Source: Bifidobacterium stellenboschense (GTDB taxonomy: Bacteria; Actinomycetota; Actinomycetes; Actinomycetales; Bifidobacteriaceae). From it: DNA of 64,000 nucleotides. Every line of letters starts with the position of its first letter. Within the stretch, counting starts at the first letter, position 1. Shown here piece after piece: positions 8,303 to 19,605 of the stretch. The stretch spans positions 124,001 through 188,000 of the forward strand of contig NZ_JGZP01000012.1 of the NCBI RefSeq assembly GCF_000741785.1, written 5' to 3'. The position numbers and the translations under genes were made by a program. Under the pieces are notes generated by a model, which searched no databases, was not told the DNA's origin, and worked only from the letters and a program-made list of their open reading frames with translations.

Positions 8303-8758
8303 TTGACCTGGCTTGGCATCGATCTGGGTGACGCACGGGTCGGACTCGCATTGTCCGACCCGGAGCTCACCCTCGCGCACCCCATCGGCAACATCCAGGC
8401 GTACGGCGATTCGTTCCGCGCGCTCGACGATGTGATCTACGTCATCGAGGACGAGCAGGTCGACCACGTCGTCATCGGCCTGCCGTTGCTGCTCAACGGC
8501 GGCGAGGGAAAAAGCGCCAAGAAGGCGCGCCGTTGGGCCTCCAACCTCGTCAAACGCATCGACCGCATGGTCGAGGACGGCGACATCCACCTGAATACGA
8601 CACCTGACGTAGAATTGATGGACGAGCGACTGACCACGGTAAGCGCGCATCGACAGCTGCATGAGGCGAACATCGCCGGGAGGAGGCACCGCCCGGTGGT
8701 GGACCAGCAATCCGCCGTCGTGATCCTGCAATCCGCGTTGGATCGCAAAGAGCGATAG
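8303..8758 (+). CDS. ruvX: Putative pre-16S rRNA nuclease / Holliday junction resolvase-like YqgF (RuvX)
   Basis: 151 residues with an RNase H-like fold. Acidic residues sit in GIDLGDARVG near the N-terminus, in VIGLPLLLNGGEG mid-protein, and in ELMDERLTT near the C-terminus, the three conserved blocks of the YqgF family. In E. coli the homologue processes the 16S rRNA 5' end; a resolvase role is older and less certain. No ATG exists in a suitable position; TTG 8303, 6 bases after the alaS stop, gives the conserved N-terminus (TWLGIDLG). Position between alaS and mltG is conserved in actinobacteria. Confidence 0.92.
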   Translation: MTWLGIDLGDARVGLALSDPELTLAHPIGNIQAYGDSFRALDDVIYVIEDEQVDHVVIGLPLLLNGGEGKSAKKARRWASNLVKRIDRMVEDGDIHLNTTPDVELMDERLTTVSAHRQLHEANIAGRRHRPVVDQQSAVVILQSALDRKER

Positions 8759-8767
8759 GGAGAAGTG

Positions 8768-9946
8768 ATGTCCGAAAGCTTCAACGATTTCTTCGAGGAG
8801 AACGCACTCAAGGTCTCCGGCAACTCGGCCGCGCCCGCGGTCGAGCCGCCGAAGCCCCCGAAGTCGCGCAAGGAGATGCGCAAGCGCCGTCGCAGGGGGC
8901 AGCGCAAGCGTCTCATCGTCATCGTCTCCGTACTCGTCGTGCTCGCGCTCATCGGCGCCGGCTGCTTCTTCGGCTACCGGCGTATCGCCGCCATCCGCGC
9001 GGTCAACGAGTACAACAAGAGCATCTCCCAGGAGTTCAAGGGCAAGGCGTACGGCACCGTCTACTTCACCATCGAGCAGGGGCAGGATTCGCTGACCGTC
9101 GGCAGGAACCTCGTCAAGGCGAAGATCGTCAAATCCGCCGAGACGTTCGCGGCCACGGTGTCCGCCAACTCGGCGACGCTCTACCCGGGCACGTACGAGA
9201 TGCAGTACCACATGCAGTCGGCCGACGCGGTCGAGATCCTCTCCGACCAGACGAAGGCCACCGGCTTCCTCGACGTGAAGTCCGGCGAACGCGTGTCCGA
9301 CGTGATCGCGAACGCCGCCCAGCTGAGCGGCATCGACGAGTCCGAATTCAAGTCCGTGATCGACGGCGGTGGCAGCGGCATCCTGCCCGCCGAGGCGAAG
9401 GGCAAGTTCGAGGGATGGTTCGAACCGGGACAGTACGACGTCAAGTCGAAGAAGTCCGCCTCCGACATCCTCAAGATGATGGTCGACAAGCGCATCGCCA
9501 AGCTCGACGACCTCGGCGTGCCCACCGGCGACGAACGCGAGCGCATCCTCAACATCGCCTCCATAGCCGAGGCCGAGGTGAACTCGAAGGACTACTATGG
9601 CAAGGTGACGCGCGTCATCCTCAACCGCCTCGACAAGAACATGACCCTCGGCATGGACTCCACCGTCGCCTACGGCAACAACGTGAAGTCCGCGGACATC
9701 ACGCAGGCCATGCTCGACGACGCGTCGAACCCCTATAACACGCGCATCAAGAAGGGTTTGCCGCCCACGCCGATCTCCAACCCCGGCGACGACGCGATCA
9801 ACGCCGCGCTCCACCCGGAGGACGGCGACTGGCTGTACTTCGTGACCGTGAACCTCCAGACCGGCGAGACCAAGTTCACCGACGACGAGGACACGTTCAA
9901 CGAATACGTGCAGGAATACAAGAACAACAACGCCGACGCGAACTGA
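8768..9946 (+). CDS. mltG: Endolytic murein transglycosylase MltG
   Basis: 392 residues: a cytoplasmic N-terminus rich in Lys/Arg (~25-48), one membrane segment (~49-69), a LysM-like subdomain, and the YceG catalytic domain. The catalytic glutamate is E268 in IASIAEAEV, followed by VTRVILNRLD and MDSTVAYGN. The enzyme cleaves nascent glycan strands and sets their length. ATG 8768 is preferred to the adjacent GTG 8765; GGGAGAAG lies upstream, overlapping the ruvX stop. Last gene of alaS-ruvX-mltG, followed by a very strong terminator. Confidence 0.93.
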   Translation: MSESFNDFFEENALKVSGNSAAPAVEPPKPPKSRKEMRKRRRRGQRKRLIVIVSVLVVLALIGAGCFFGYRRIAAIRAVNEYNKSISQEFKGKAYGTVYFTIEQGQDSLTVGRNLVKAKIVKSAETFAATVSANSATLYPGTYEMQYHMQSADAVEILSDQTKATGFLDVKSGERVSDVIANAAQLSGIDESEFKSVIDGGGSGILPAEAKGKFEGWFEPGQYDVKSKKSASDILKMMVDKRIAKLDDLGVPTGDERERILNIASIAEAEVNSKDYYGKVTRVILNRLDKNMTLGMDSTVAYGNNVKSADITQAMLDDASNPYNTRIKKGLPPTPISNPGDDAINAALHPEDGDWLYFVTVNLQTGETKFTDDEDTFNEYVQEYKNNNADAN

Positions 9947-9968
9947 CGTTCGCGGCATGGTGAATCGC

Positions 9969-10009
9969 CTTGTGGGGTCTCCTCCGGACTGCGGAGGAGA
10001 CCCCACAAG
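9969..10009. terminator. Strong bidirectional terminator
   Basis: Perfect 18-bp stem (9969-9986 with 9992-10009) and a 5-base loop between the convergent mltG and prepilin peptidase genes. Confidence 0.8.
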
Positions 10010-10052
10010 CGTATATGTGTGCATGTGCATATGCATACATACGGCGGTCGCC

Positions 10053-10511
10053 CTACAGCAGCACGGCGATGACGCCGGAGACGACGATCACCGGCACGAA
10101 CGGGGTCCTGCCGGCATAAGGCGTCCCGCGCTGCGGGTCGAGACGGGTCCACAAGGCCACGAACACGATTCCCAGCACACCCATCGCAAGCCACCAGACG
10201 GCCACATGGATCAATCCGTAAGCGCCCACGGCGAGGCCCAGCGGCAGCATCGCCGTCACATCGCCCAACCCCAGCGCCCCCGGCCTCGCCAACGCGAGCA
10301 GCAGCTGGACGCCCGCGCACAGGGCCGTGAACAGCAGCGCCTGCAGCACGGTGAAGAAATCATTGGCCATCGCCGCCCACACGAGATCCGCGGCGAGCTG
10401 CGACCCGCATCCGGCAGCCACCCACGCGCGCGGCACGCGCCGGCGGCGCACGTCCTCGACGGCGAGGGCGATGCCGCAAATGAGACCGGGCAGACAATAC
10501 AGGTATGGCAT
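10053..10511 (-). CDS. Prepilin peptidase (A24 family, GxGD aspartic protease)
   Basis: 152-residue, almost entirely hydrophobic protein with about five membrane segments. The two catalytic aspartates of the family are present: D20 in AVEDVRRRRVP, and D84 in GLGD (81-84). Such enzymes cut the leader from type IV or Tad/Flp pilins at the inner membrane face. The length matches the minimal TadV/CpaA type that lacks the N-methylation domain. No pilin gene lies nearby, so it probably serves a tad locus elsewhere. It diverges from aroC. Confidence 0.85.
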   Translation of the reverse strand: MPYLYCLPGLICGIALAVEDVRRRRVPRAWVAAGCGSQLAADLVWAAMANDFFTVLQALLFTALCAGVQLLLALARPGALGLGDVTAMLPLGLAVGAYGLIHVAVWWLAMGVLGIVFVALWTRLDPQRGTPYAGRTPFVPVIVVSGVIAVLL

Positions 10512-10621
10512 GCCTTAACATTAACCCCTAGTTGCAAATGCGAGAGCCGCCCACGCCGCGGCCACGGGCCATGTCCCGACCGGCGGCGCGGCGGCGCACG
10601 ATCATGGAGGAGCGAGAGAGT

Positions 10622-11815
10622 ATGTTGCGTTGGCAGACGGCGGGGGAGTCGCACGGCGAGGCGTTGGTCGCGATGATCGAGGGACTGCCCGCGGGGGTGT
10701 CCGTCACCAGCCAGGACGTGGTGGACGCGTTGGCGCGCCGCCGACTCGGCTACGGCCGCGGCGCGCGTATGAAGTTCGAGCAGGACAAGGTGAGGCTGCT
10801 GACCGGCGTGCGCCATGGTTCCACGCTCGGTGGCCCGATCGCCGTCGAGATCGCCAACACCGAATGGCCGAAGTGGACCGAGGTGATGAGCGCCGACCCG
10901 CTCGACCATGAGATTCCGCGTGAGGGCCGCAACGCGCCGCTGAGCCGTCCGCGCCCCGGCCATGCCGATCTGACCGGCATGCGCAAGTACGGCTTCGACG
11001 ACGCCCGTCCGGTGCTCGAACGCTCCAGCGCGCGCGAGACCGCCTCGCGCGTCGCGCTCGGCTCGATCGCCGCGAAGTTCCTGGAGCAGGCGTTCGGCAT
11101 CCGCACCGTCGCCCACGTGATCTCCATCGGCGGCGCCGGAGTCGAGGACGCCGACGACGCCGTGCTGCCCACCCCGGACGACGTCGCCGCGCTCGATGCC
11201 TCCCCGGTGCGCACGCTCGACAAGGCCGCGGAGCAGCGCATGATTAAGCGCATCGACGAGATCAAGGCGAACGCCGACACGGTCGGCGGCGTCATCGAGG
11301 TCATCGCCTACGGCGTGCCCGCGGGCATCGGCACCTACGTGGAATCCGACCGTCGTCTCGACGCCGCCCTCGCCTCCGCCGTCATGGGCATCCAGGCCAT
11401 CAAGGGCGTGGAGATCGGCGACGGCTTCCTCGAGGCAGTGCGCCCCGGCTCCGCCGCGCACGACGAGATGGTGCCCGGCGAGGACGGCCGCATCACCCGC
11501 CTCACCAACCGCGCCGGCGGCATCGAAGGCGGCATGTCCAACGGACAGCCGATCCGCGTGCGCGCCGCCATGAAACCGATCCCGTCCATCCCGCGCGCCC
11601 TGCGCACCGTCGACGTCGCCAACGGCGAGGCCGCGCAGGCCATCAACCAGCGTTCCGATTCGACCGCCGTGCCCGCCGCATCCGTCGTGGCCGAGGCCAT
11701 GGTGCGTCTCACGCTCGCCAAGTACGCGTTGGAGAAGTTCGGAGGCGACAGCGTCGCCGAGACGCGCCGCAACTGCGAGAACTACCTCGCCTCCTGGCCG
11801 GAGCACATGAGGTGA
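10622..11815 (+). CDS. aroC: Chorismate synthase
   Basis: 397 residues, the usual length for the actinobacterial form. The N-terminal signature [12 protein letters not shown], the FMN/substrate motifs [22 protein letters not shown] and ARETASRVA, and the Arg-rich C-terminal block are intact. It converts EPSP to chorismate using reduced FMN, the last shared step of aromatic synthesis. ATG 10622 is the conserved start, with GGAGGAGCGAGAG upstream; earlier in-frame ATGs give a non-homologous extension. Its stop overlaps the aroKB start (GTGA), so the genes are translationally coupled. Confidence 0.96.
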   Translation: MLRWQTAGESHGEALVAMIEGLPAGVSVTSQDVVDALARRRLGYGRGARMKFEQDKVRLLTGVRHGSTLGGPIAVEIANTEWPKWTEVMSADPLDHEIPREGRNAPLSRPRPGHADLTGMRKYGFDDARPVLERSSARETASRVALGSIAAKFLEQAFGIRTVAHVISIGGAGVEDADDAVLPTPDDVAALDASPVRTLDKAAEQRMIKRIDEIKANADTVGGVIEVIAYGVPAGIGTYVESDRRLDAALASAVMGIQAIKGVEIGDGFLEAVRPGSAAHDEMVPGEDGRITRLTNRAGGIEGGMSNGQPIRVRAAMKPIPSIPRALRTVDVANGEAAQAINQRSDSTAVPAASVVAEAMVRLTLAKYALEKFGGDSVAETRRNCENYLASWPEHMR

Positions 11816-13446
11816 GGCGCGGCATCATCCGCCCGAAAGCCGTCATCATCGGCATGATGGGCGCCGGCAAGACACGCGTCGGCAAGGAGGTGGCGCACCT
11901 CATGCATTTGTCGTTCGCCGACGCCGACATCGAGATCGAACGCGAGGTCGGGATGAAGATCCCCGCCTACTTCGAACGGTACGGCGAACCCGCGTTCCGC
12001 GAGGTGGAGGCCGACCTCATCGCCGACTATCTGGAGGACTTCGACGGCATCTTCTCCCTCGGCGGGGGAGCGCCGATGACCCCGTCCACGCAGGACGCCC
12101 TGGCCGACTACATCGCCGACGGCGGACGCGTCGTCTACCTCGACGCCGACCCGCACGAGGCGATGGAACGCGCCAACCGCGGCGGCGGACGGCCCATGCT
12201 CAACGGCGACGCGAACGCGCGCTGGAGGAAGCTGTACAAACAGCGCGACCCCGTGTTCCGCGAGGTCGCGAACGTGCATGTACGCACGCGCAGGCAGACG
12301 CCGCAGATGGCGGCGAGGAAGGTGATGGACATGATCGGCGAACGCACGGTCCACGTGACCGGCAGCGGCATCGAACCATACGACGTGGTGATCGGCGAAG
12401 GGGCGATGAACCATCTCGCCGACGTGCTGGGAGACAAGGTCGCCAAGGTCGCGCTCATCCACACGCAGCCCGTGCAGCGCCACTCTGATCGCGCGCGCAC
12501 CCTGCTGCGCCAGGGCGGCTACGACGTCGTCGACATCGTCGTGCCCGACGCCGAAGCCGGCAAGACCGTCGACGTGGCGAACGGCGTGTGGACGCGCCTC
12601 GGCGACGAGGGCTTCACCCGCTCCGACGCGATCGTCGGCGTGGGCGGGGGAGCGGCCACCGACCTGGCCGGCTTCATCGCCGCCACGTGGATGCGCGGCA
12701 TCCGCTACGTGAACTGCCCGACCTCGCTGCTCGCCATGGTCGACGCCTCCACCGGCGGCAAGACCGGCATCAACACCGAGGCCGGCAAGAACCTCGTCGG
12801 CTCGTTCTACACGCCGGCCGGCGTGCTCGCCGACACGAAGACGCTCGCCTCGCTGCCGAACGACATCTTCATCGAAGGCCTCGGCGAGGTCGCGAAATCC
12901 GGTTTCATCGAGGACACGGAGATCCTGCGCATCCTCGAGGAGCACGCCGACGAGCTGCGCGCGTTCGACGGGGCGACGTTCCTCGGCTCCGGACTGGAGG
13001 ACGTGGTCGGCGAGCTCATCGAACGCACCGTCACCGTGAAGGTGCACCACGTGTCCGCCGATCTCAAGGAGAAAGGCAAGCGCGAGTTCCTCAACTACGG
13101 GCACACGCTCGGCCACGCCATCGAGAAGCTCGAGCACTTCCGCTGGAGGCATGGCAACGCCGTCGCCGTGGGCTGCGTGTACGCGGCCGAACTCGCCCAC
13201 CGGCTCGGCTACATCGACCAGGAGCTCGTCGACTACCATCGCGCGCTGCTCAGCTCGCTCGGACTGCCGATCTCCTGGAACGGCGGCTCGTTCGACGACG
13301 TGCTCGCGCTCATGCACAAGGACAAGAAGGCCCGCGGCAACAAGCTGCGCTTCGTCGTCCTCGACGGCACGCCCGGCCACATGATCCACCTCGAGGATCC
13401 GCCGGCCGACGCCGTGCGCGAGGCGTTCCGCCGCATCCAGCACTGA
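11812..13446 (+). CDS. aroKB: Bifunctional shikimate kinase / 3-dehydroquinate synthase
   Basis: 544-residue fusion. Residues ~1-175 are shikimate kinase (P-loop GMMGAGKT at 14-21, D in [15 protein letters not shown]). Residues ~180-544 are the NAD-dependent dehydroquinate synthase ([46 protein letters not shown]). It therefore catalyses two non-adjacent steps of the shikimate pathway, DAHP to dehydroquinate and shikimate to shikimate-3-phosphate. GTG 11812 overlaps the aroC stop by four bases. This fusion is characteristic of bifidobacteria. Confidence 0.95.
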   Translation: MRRGIIRPKAVIIGMMGAGKTRVGKEVAHLMHLSFADADIEIEREVGMKIPAYFERYGEPAFREVEADLIADYLEDFDGIFSLGGGAPMTPSTQDALADYIADGGRVVYLDADPHEAMERANRGGGRPMLNGDANARWRKLYKQRDPVFREVANVHVRTRRQTPQMAARKVMDMIGERTVHVTGSGIEPYDVVIGEGAMNHLADVLGDKVAKVALIHTQPVQRHSDRARTLLRQGGYDVVDIVVPDAEAGKTVDVANGVWTRLGDEGFTRSDAIVGVGGGAATDLAGFIAATWMRGIRYVNCPTSLLAMVDASTGGKTGINTEAGKNLVGSFYTPAGVLADTKTLASLPNDIFIEGLGEVAKSGFIEDTEILRILEEHADELRAFDGATFLGSGLEDVVGELIERTVTVKVHHVSADLKEKGKREFLNYGHTLGHAIEKLEHFRWRHGNAVAVGCVYAAELAHRLGYIDQELVDYHRALLSSLGLPISWNGGSFDDVLALMHKDKKARGNKLRFVVLDGTPGHMIHLEDPPADAVREAFRRIQH

Positions 13447-13473
13447 ACCGTCCGCAGGAGGGAGAGAACCATC

Positions 13474-13923
13474 ATGTCCACCAAAGTCATCGTCGTCAAC
13501 GGGCCGAACCTCGGTCGCCTCGGCGTGCGCCAACCCGACGTGTACGGCCGTCAGGACCTCGCCGAGCTGCGTCGCCTGTGCACCGCATGGGGCGCCGAAC
13601 TCGGCCTCGAGGTCGAGGTGCGTCAGACCGACGACGAATCCGAGATGGTGCATTGGATGCATCAGGCCGCCGACGAGAAGACGCCGGTCGTCATGAACCC
13701 GGCCGCGTTCACCCACTACTCGTACGCGCTGGCCGACGCCGCCCATATGGTCGGCGATGCGGGCCTGCCGCTCATGGAGGTGCACATCTCCAACCCGTCC
13801 GCGCGCGACGAGTTCCGCAAGCGCTCCGTGATCTCCCCGGTCGCCACCGGCACCATCACCGGCATGGGCTTCTACGGCTACAAGCTGGCGCTCGACGCCG
13901 TCGCCCATATCGTCAACGGCTGA
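13474..13923 (+). CDS. aroQ: 3-dehydroquinate dehydratase, type II
   Basis: 149 residues with the type II signatures: NGPNLGRLG near the N-terminus, catalytic Y24 in PDVYG, NPAAFTHYS, the base histidine in MEVHISN, and ISPVATGTITGMGFYGY at the end. It dehydrates 3-dehydroquinate to 3-dehydroshikimate by trans elimination as a dodecamer. GGAGGGAGAG precedes ATG 13474. Third gene of aroC-aroKB-aroQ. Some usual residues vary (NLGRLGVRQ for NLNLLGxRE) but the active-site set is kept. Confidence 0.94.
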   Translation: MSTKVIVVNGPNLGRLGVRQPDVYGRQDLAELRRLCTAWGAELGLEVEVRQTDDESEMVHWMHQAADEKTPVVMNPAAFTHYSYALADAAHMVGDAGLPLMEVHISNPSARDEFRKRSVISPVATGTITGMGFYGYKLALDAVAHIVNG

Positions 13924-13981
13924 AGACGGGAGCGGCGGAAAAGGGAGGAGACGGCGAACACGCCGGGTCACGCACGCGTGA

Positions 13982-13987
13982 TAGAGT
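13982..13987 (+). promoter_or_regulatory. -10 hexamer TAGAGT of pyrG
   Basis: TAGAGT lies 8 bases before ATG 13996 and no ribosome site is present, consistent with a leaderless or nearly leaderless pyrG transcript. Confidence 0.5.
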
Positions 13988-13995
13988 GAAATTCC

Positions 13996-15657
<1,662 letters not shown>

Positions 15658-15701
15658 ACGTCGGGTCGGGGCGTGTGCCCCGCTCCGTCGGCCGGCTGAG
15701 A

Positions 15702-15742
15702 ACAAGGCGCGTCGTGACCGATCCGGTCGCGGCGCGCCTTGT
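15702..15742 (+). terminator. Terminator of pyrG
   Basis: 19-bp stem (15702-15720 with 15724-15742) containing two G:U pairs, loop ATC, 44 bases after the pyrG stop. Confidence 0.75.
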
Positions 15743-15886
15743 CGCATCCGCGGCCGGTGGCGCGGAATCCGCCCTCCTGTAATCAAGCTCACGTTCGTCC
15801 ATAGCCGACATGCGGTGTCGGTCGTGGAGTTCGCGCAGGGGTTCTGCTACGTTGACGTAGGAATGTTGTGACCAACGGAAGGCAGG

Positions 15887-17386
15887 ATGGTGAGCGAAAC
15901 ACAAGCGCCAAACGCCGCCGCTGACGTGGAGATGAGCCAGTACGTGGCCGATCGCTCCCGCGTCAACGAGGAGAAGATCAGACAGGATGACGAGATCATC
16001 CAGCAGTTCGGCGACTACAGCTATGGCTGGCATGATTCCGACGCGGCCGGCGAGGCCGCCAAGCGAGGCATCGACGAACAGGTCGTGCGTGACATCAGCG
16101 CCGACAAGGGTGAGCCAGAGTGGATGCTCGACATGCGTCTGCGCGGTTTCAAGGCGTTCCTCGACAAGCCGATGCCCAAGTGGGGCGTCGACCTGTCGGG
16201 CTTCAACGCGGATGATTTCAAGTACTACGTCAAGCCGATCGAGAAGCAGGCGAAGTCGTGGGAGGAGCTGCCGGACGACATCCGCAACACCTACGACCGC
16301 CTCGGCATCCCGGAGGCGGAGAAGAACCGCCTCGTCTCCGGCGTGGCAGCCCAGTACGAGTCCGAGGTCATCTACAACTCCATCCAGGAGGACCTGAAGA
16401 AGCAGGGCGTCATCTTCGTCGACACGGACACCGCCGTGCGCGAATACCCCGACCTCGTCAGGAAGTACTTCGGCACCGTCGTGCCGCCGGAGGACAACAA
16501 GTTCGGCGCGCTCAACACCGCCGCATGGTCCGGCGGCTCGTTCGTGTATGTGCCGAAGGGCGTGCACGTGGACATCCCGCTGCAGGCGTACTTCCGCATC
16601 AACACGCCCGCCATGGGTCAGTTCGAGCGCACGCTCATCATCGCGGACGAAGGCTCCTACGTGCACTACGTGGAGGGCTGCACCGCCCCGATCTGGTCCG
16701 AGGACTCGCTGCACGCCGCCATCGTCGAGATCATCGTCGAGAAGCACGCGCGCGTGCGCTACACCACCGTGCAGAACTGGTCGAACAACGTCTACAACCT
16801 CGTCACCCAGCGCGCCTACGTGCGCGAAGGCGGCACGATGGAATGGGTGGACGGCAACATCGGCTCCAAGGCCACGATGAAGTACCCGGCCTGCATCCTC
16901 GCCGAGCCGTACGCGAAGGCGAGCACCATGTCGCTCGGCTTCGCCGGCAAGGGCCAGTACCAGGACACGGGCGCGAAGATGATCCACCTCGCCCCGCACA
17001 CCAGCTCCACGATCGTAGCCAAGTCCATCTCGCGCGGCGGCGGCCGTTCCGCCTACCGCGGCCTGGTCAAGATCGTCAAGGGCGCGGAGGGCTCCTCGAA
17101 CTCGACCGTGTGCGACGCGCTGCTCGTCGACGACTTCAGCCGCTCCGACACGTACCCGCATGTGGACGTGCGCGAGGACGACGTCTCCATGGCCCACGAG
17201 GCCACCGTCTCCAAGATCTCCGAGGACCAGCTGTTCTACCTGATGAGCCGCGGCCTGTCCGAGGAGGAGGCGCAGGGCATGATCGTGCGCGGCTTCGTCG
17301 AGCCGATCAGCCGTGAGCTGCCGATGGAATACGCGCTCGAACTCAACAGACTCGTCGAACTGCAGATGGAAGGATCGGTGGGCTGA
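15887..17386 (+). CDS. sufB: Fe-S cluster assembly protein SufB
   Basis: 499-residue scaffold subunit of the SufBC2D complex. The beta-helix core (~170-460) and the conserved blocks [29 protein letters not shown] and [16 protein letters not shown] are intact. SufB hosts nascent Fe-S cluster assembly with SufD and the ATPase SufC. GGAAGGCAGG precedes ATG 15887; GTG 15890 is an alternative. It heads the SUF operon. Many bacteria carry sufR or another regulator directly upstream; here the neighbour is pyrG, so no dedicated regulator is visible. Confidence 0.96.
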   Translation: MVSETQAPNAAADVEMSQYVADRSRVNEEKIRQDDEIIQQFGDYSYGWHDSDAAGEAAKRGIDEQVVRDISADKGEPEWMLDMRLRGFKAFLDKPMPKWGVDLSGFNADDFKYYVKPIEKQAKSWEELPDDIRNTYDRLGIPEAEKNRLVSGVAAQYESEVIYNSIQEDLKKQGVIFVDTDTAVREYPDLVRKYFGTVVPPEDNKFGALNTAAWSGGSFVYVPKGVHVDIPLQAYFRINTPAMGQFERTLIIADEGSYVHYVEGCTAPIWSEDSLHAAIVEIIVEKHARVRYTTVQNWSNNVYNLVTQRAYVREGGTMEWVDGNIGSKATMKYPACILAEPYAKASTMSLGFAGKGQYQDTGAKMIHLAPHTSSTIVAKSISRGGGRSAYRGLVKIVKGAEGSSNSTVCDALLVDDFSRSDTYPHVDVREDDVSMAHEATVSKISEDQLFYLMSRGLSEEEAQGMIVRGFVEPISRELPMEYALELNRLVELQMEGSVG

Positions 17387-17390
17387 TCCC

Positions 17391-18626
17391 ATGGCCGAAA
17401 CCGAAAACAAGGCGGCGGAACTGAACATCCCGGTCGCCGACCCGAACGACCCGTACAAGATCCCGGCGGCCATGCCGTCGAGCGCCGACCGCGCGCCCCG
17501 CTCCTTTGAGGTGTCCGCGTTCCCGGTGCCCGCGCGCGATCAGGAGGACTGGCGCTACACGCCGATCGACCGCATCGGCGAGTTCTTCGACGTGTTCAAG
17601 CCTTCCGGCGAGACCGAGATCGAAGTGTCGATGATCGACGGCTCGCCGCTGGCCGAAGGCGTCACGCTCAGCCAGGTCAGGCTCGGCGAAGGGGCGTCCG
17701 GCACCGTCTCCAAGCCGAACGACCGCGTGTCCGCCGTCGAATGGAACTCCGGCTCCACGGCGACGATCCTGCGCCTCGACGGCGAGATCGCCCAGCCGGT
17801 GCTCGTCAAGGTGCACGGCGCCGGCGAGGACCTCGACGCGTTCCACCTCGTCATCGACGCCGCGGACCGCGCGCACGCCGACGTGGTCGTCGAACACGAC
17901 GGCGACGCCCGCCTCGCCGAAGGCGTCGAAATCACCACCGGCAAGGACTCGCACGTCTCCACGACGTTCATCCAGGAATGGGACCGCACGGCCAAGCACG
18001 TCGGCAACCACCGCATCCACGTCGGCGAGGGCGCGTCCCTGCGCCACTCCGTCGTCACGCTCGGCGGCGACGTGGTGCGCATCCGCATGGACCAGGACTT
18101 CGGCGGCGAGCAGGGCGAGCTCAACATGCTCGGCATCTACTTCGTCGACCCGGGCGAGCACATCGAGCACCGCACGATGGTCGTGCACAACCATCCCGAC
18201 TGCAAGAGCCGCGTCGTCTACAAGGGCGCGCTCGACGGCAAGGGCGCGCACTCCACGTGGGTGGGCAACGCCCTGATCGAGCCGACCGCCCCCGGCACCG
18301 ACTCCTACGAGCTCAACCGCAACCTCGTGCTCACGCCGGGCGCCATCGCCGACTCCGAGCCGAACCTCGAGATTGAGAACGGCAACATCATCGGCGCCGG
18401 CCACGCCTCCTCGGTGGGCCGCTTCGACGACGAAGAGCTGTTCTACCTCGAATCGCGCGGCATCCCGGAGGCCGAGGCACGCAAGCTCGTCGTGCGCGGA
18501 TTCTTCGGCGAACTCGTCGAGGAGATCGGCATCCCCGCCGTCTCCGACCACCTCATGGACGTCATCGACCGCCGATTGGCGCGCGGCGAGGACGCGGCCA
18601 TGGCGCAGGTGCTGGAAGACAAGTAA
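17391..18626 (+). CDS. sufD: Fe-S cluster assembly protein SufD
   Basis: 411 residues, starting 4 bases after sufB. The N-terminal half is variable; the C-terminal beta-helix ends with the SufD/SufB signature SVGRFDDEELFYLESRGI and the helical tail EARKLVVRGFFGELVEEI. SufD is the non-catalytic partner of SufB and is needed for iron acquisition. ATG 17391 gives MAETENKAAEL; the upstream ATG at 17313 lies inside sufB and is unlikely. Co-transcribed with sufB and sufC. Confidence 0.93.
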   Translation: MAETENKAAELNIPVADPNDPYKIPAAMPSSADRAPRSFEVSAFPVPARDQEDWRYTPIDRIGEFFDVFKPSGETEIEVSMIDGSPLAEGVTLSQVRLGEGASGTVSKPNDRVSAVEWNSGSTATILRLDGEIAQPVLVKVHGAGEDLDAFHLVIDAADRAHADVVVEHDGDARLAEGVEITTGKDSHVSTTFIQEWDRTAKHVGNHRIHVGEGASLRHSVVTLGGDVVRIRMDQDFGGEQGELNMLGIYFVDPGEHIEHRTMVVHNHPDCKSRVVYKGALDGKGAHSTWVGNALIEPTAPGTDSYELNRNLVLTPGAIADSEPNLEIENGNIIGAGHASSVGRFDDEELFYLESRGIPEAEARKLVVRGFFGELVEEIGIPAVSDHLMDVIDRRLARGEDAAMAQVLEDK

Positions 18627-18658
18627 CCCAAGACTTTTACGGACTTTTAGGAGAACCA

Positions 18659-19438
18659 ATGTCCACTCTCGAAATCAAGGACCTCTACGTCCACGTCGAA
18701 ACCAAGGAAGGCACCAAGCAGATCCTCAAGGGCGCCTCCCTGACCGTCAACTCCGGCGAGACCCACGCCATCATGGGCCCCAACGGCTCCGGCAAGTCCA
18801 CGCTCGCCTACACGCTGGCCGGCCACCCCAAGTACGTGGTCGACTCCGGCGAGGCGCTGCTCGACGGCCAGGACATCCTCAAGATGACCCCGGACGAGCG
18901 CGCCAAGGCGGGCCTGTTCCTCGCCATGCAGTACCCGGTCGAGGTCCCCGGCGTCTCCATGACCAACTTCCTCAGGACCGCGAAGACCGAGGTCGACGGC
19001 GAGGCGCCGTCCATCCGCACGTGGACCAAGGAGCTGTCCGCCGCGATGAAGCGCCTCAAGATGGATCCGAAGTTCGCCACACGCTCCGTCAACGAAGGCT
19101 TCTCCGGCGGTGAGAAGAAGCGCGCCGAAGTGCTGCAGCTCGAACTGCTCAAGCCGAAGTTCGCCATCCTCGACGAGACCGACTCCGGCCTCGACGTGGA
19201 CGCGCTGCGCATCGTGTCCGAGGGCGTGAACCGTGCCAAGGAGGCCAACCAGTTCGGCATCCTCATGGTCACGCACTACACGCGCATCCTCAAGTACATC
19301 AAGCCGGACATCGTGCACGTGTTCGCCGACGGCCACTTCGTGAAGACCGGCGGCCCGGAGCTGGCCGATGAGCTCGAGGAGAACGGCTACGACGCGTACC
19401 TGCCGGAGGGCGCGGACTCCGAGTCCGCACTCGCCTAG
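18659..19438 (+). CDS. sufC: Fe-S cluster assembly ATPase SufC
   Basis: 259-residue ABC-type ATPase of the SUF system: Walker A GPNGSGKST (40-48), family-specific FSGGEKKRAE and Walker B region LDETDSGLDVDAL, where SufC has ETDSGLD in place of the transporter EPTSGLD. It drives conformational change in SufB-SufD and has no membrane partner. TTTTAGGAG lies just before ATG 18659. The gene is followed by a 167-base gap containing a long hairpin before sufS. Confidence 0.96.
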   Translation: MSTLEIKDLYVHVETKEGTKQILKGASLTVNSGETHAIMGPNGSGKSTLAYTLAGHPKYVVDSGEALLDGQDILKMTPDERAKAGLFLAMQYPVEVPGVSMTNFLRTAKTEVDGEAPSIRTWTKELSAAMKRLKMDPKFATRSVNEGFSGGEKKRAEVLQLELLKPKFAILDETDSGLDVDALRIVSEGVNRAKEANQFGILMVTHYTRILKYIKPDIVHVFADGHFVKTGGPELADELEENGYDAYLPEGADSESALA

Positions 19439-19473
19439 CCGTTCGGCACGGCAAGCAGCTTCCGACGTTGCCG

Positions 19474-19561
19474 CGTGGGAGCGGCATGTCCCATCCTCGA
19501 CACGCTCCGGGCCGCTCTGGCCAAGTCTTTACGGTCGTGAACGGGATATTCCGCTCCCACG
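19474..19561 (+). promoter_or_regulatory. Long imperfect hairpin in the sufC-sufS gap
   Basis: Arms of 11 bp pair perfectly (19474-19484 with 19551-19561). After one mismatch, another 7 bp pair (19486-19492 with 19543-19549, one G:U), giving an 18-bp stem around a 50-base loop that contains a small GGCC-GCTCT-GGCC hairpin. No T-run follows, so a simple terminator is unlikely; it could be an RNA processing or regulatory element setting the sufBDC to sufSUT ratio. Confidence 0.5.
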
Positions 19562-19605
19562 CTCACCTGTGTGGATACGTTACGAAATTACAACTAGGGG
19601 GACAA

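Noticed and set aside
5795..8758. A 987-codon plus-strand frame overlapping alaS and ruvX
   Set aside because: The first part is an Arg/Pro-rich shadow of alaS; only the last 151 codons are real (ruvX from TTG 8303).
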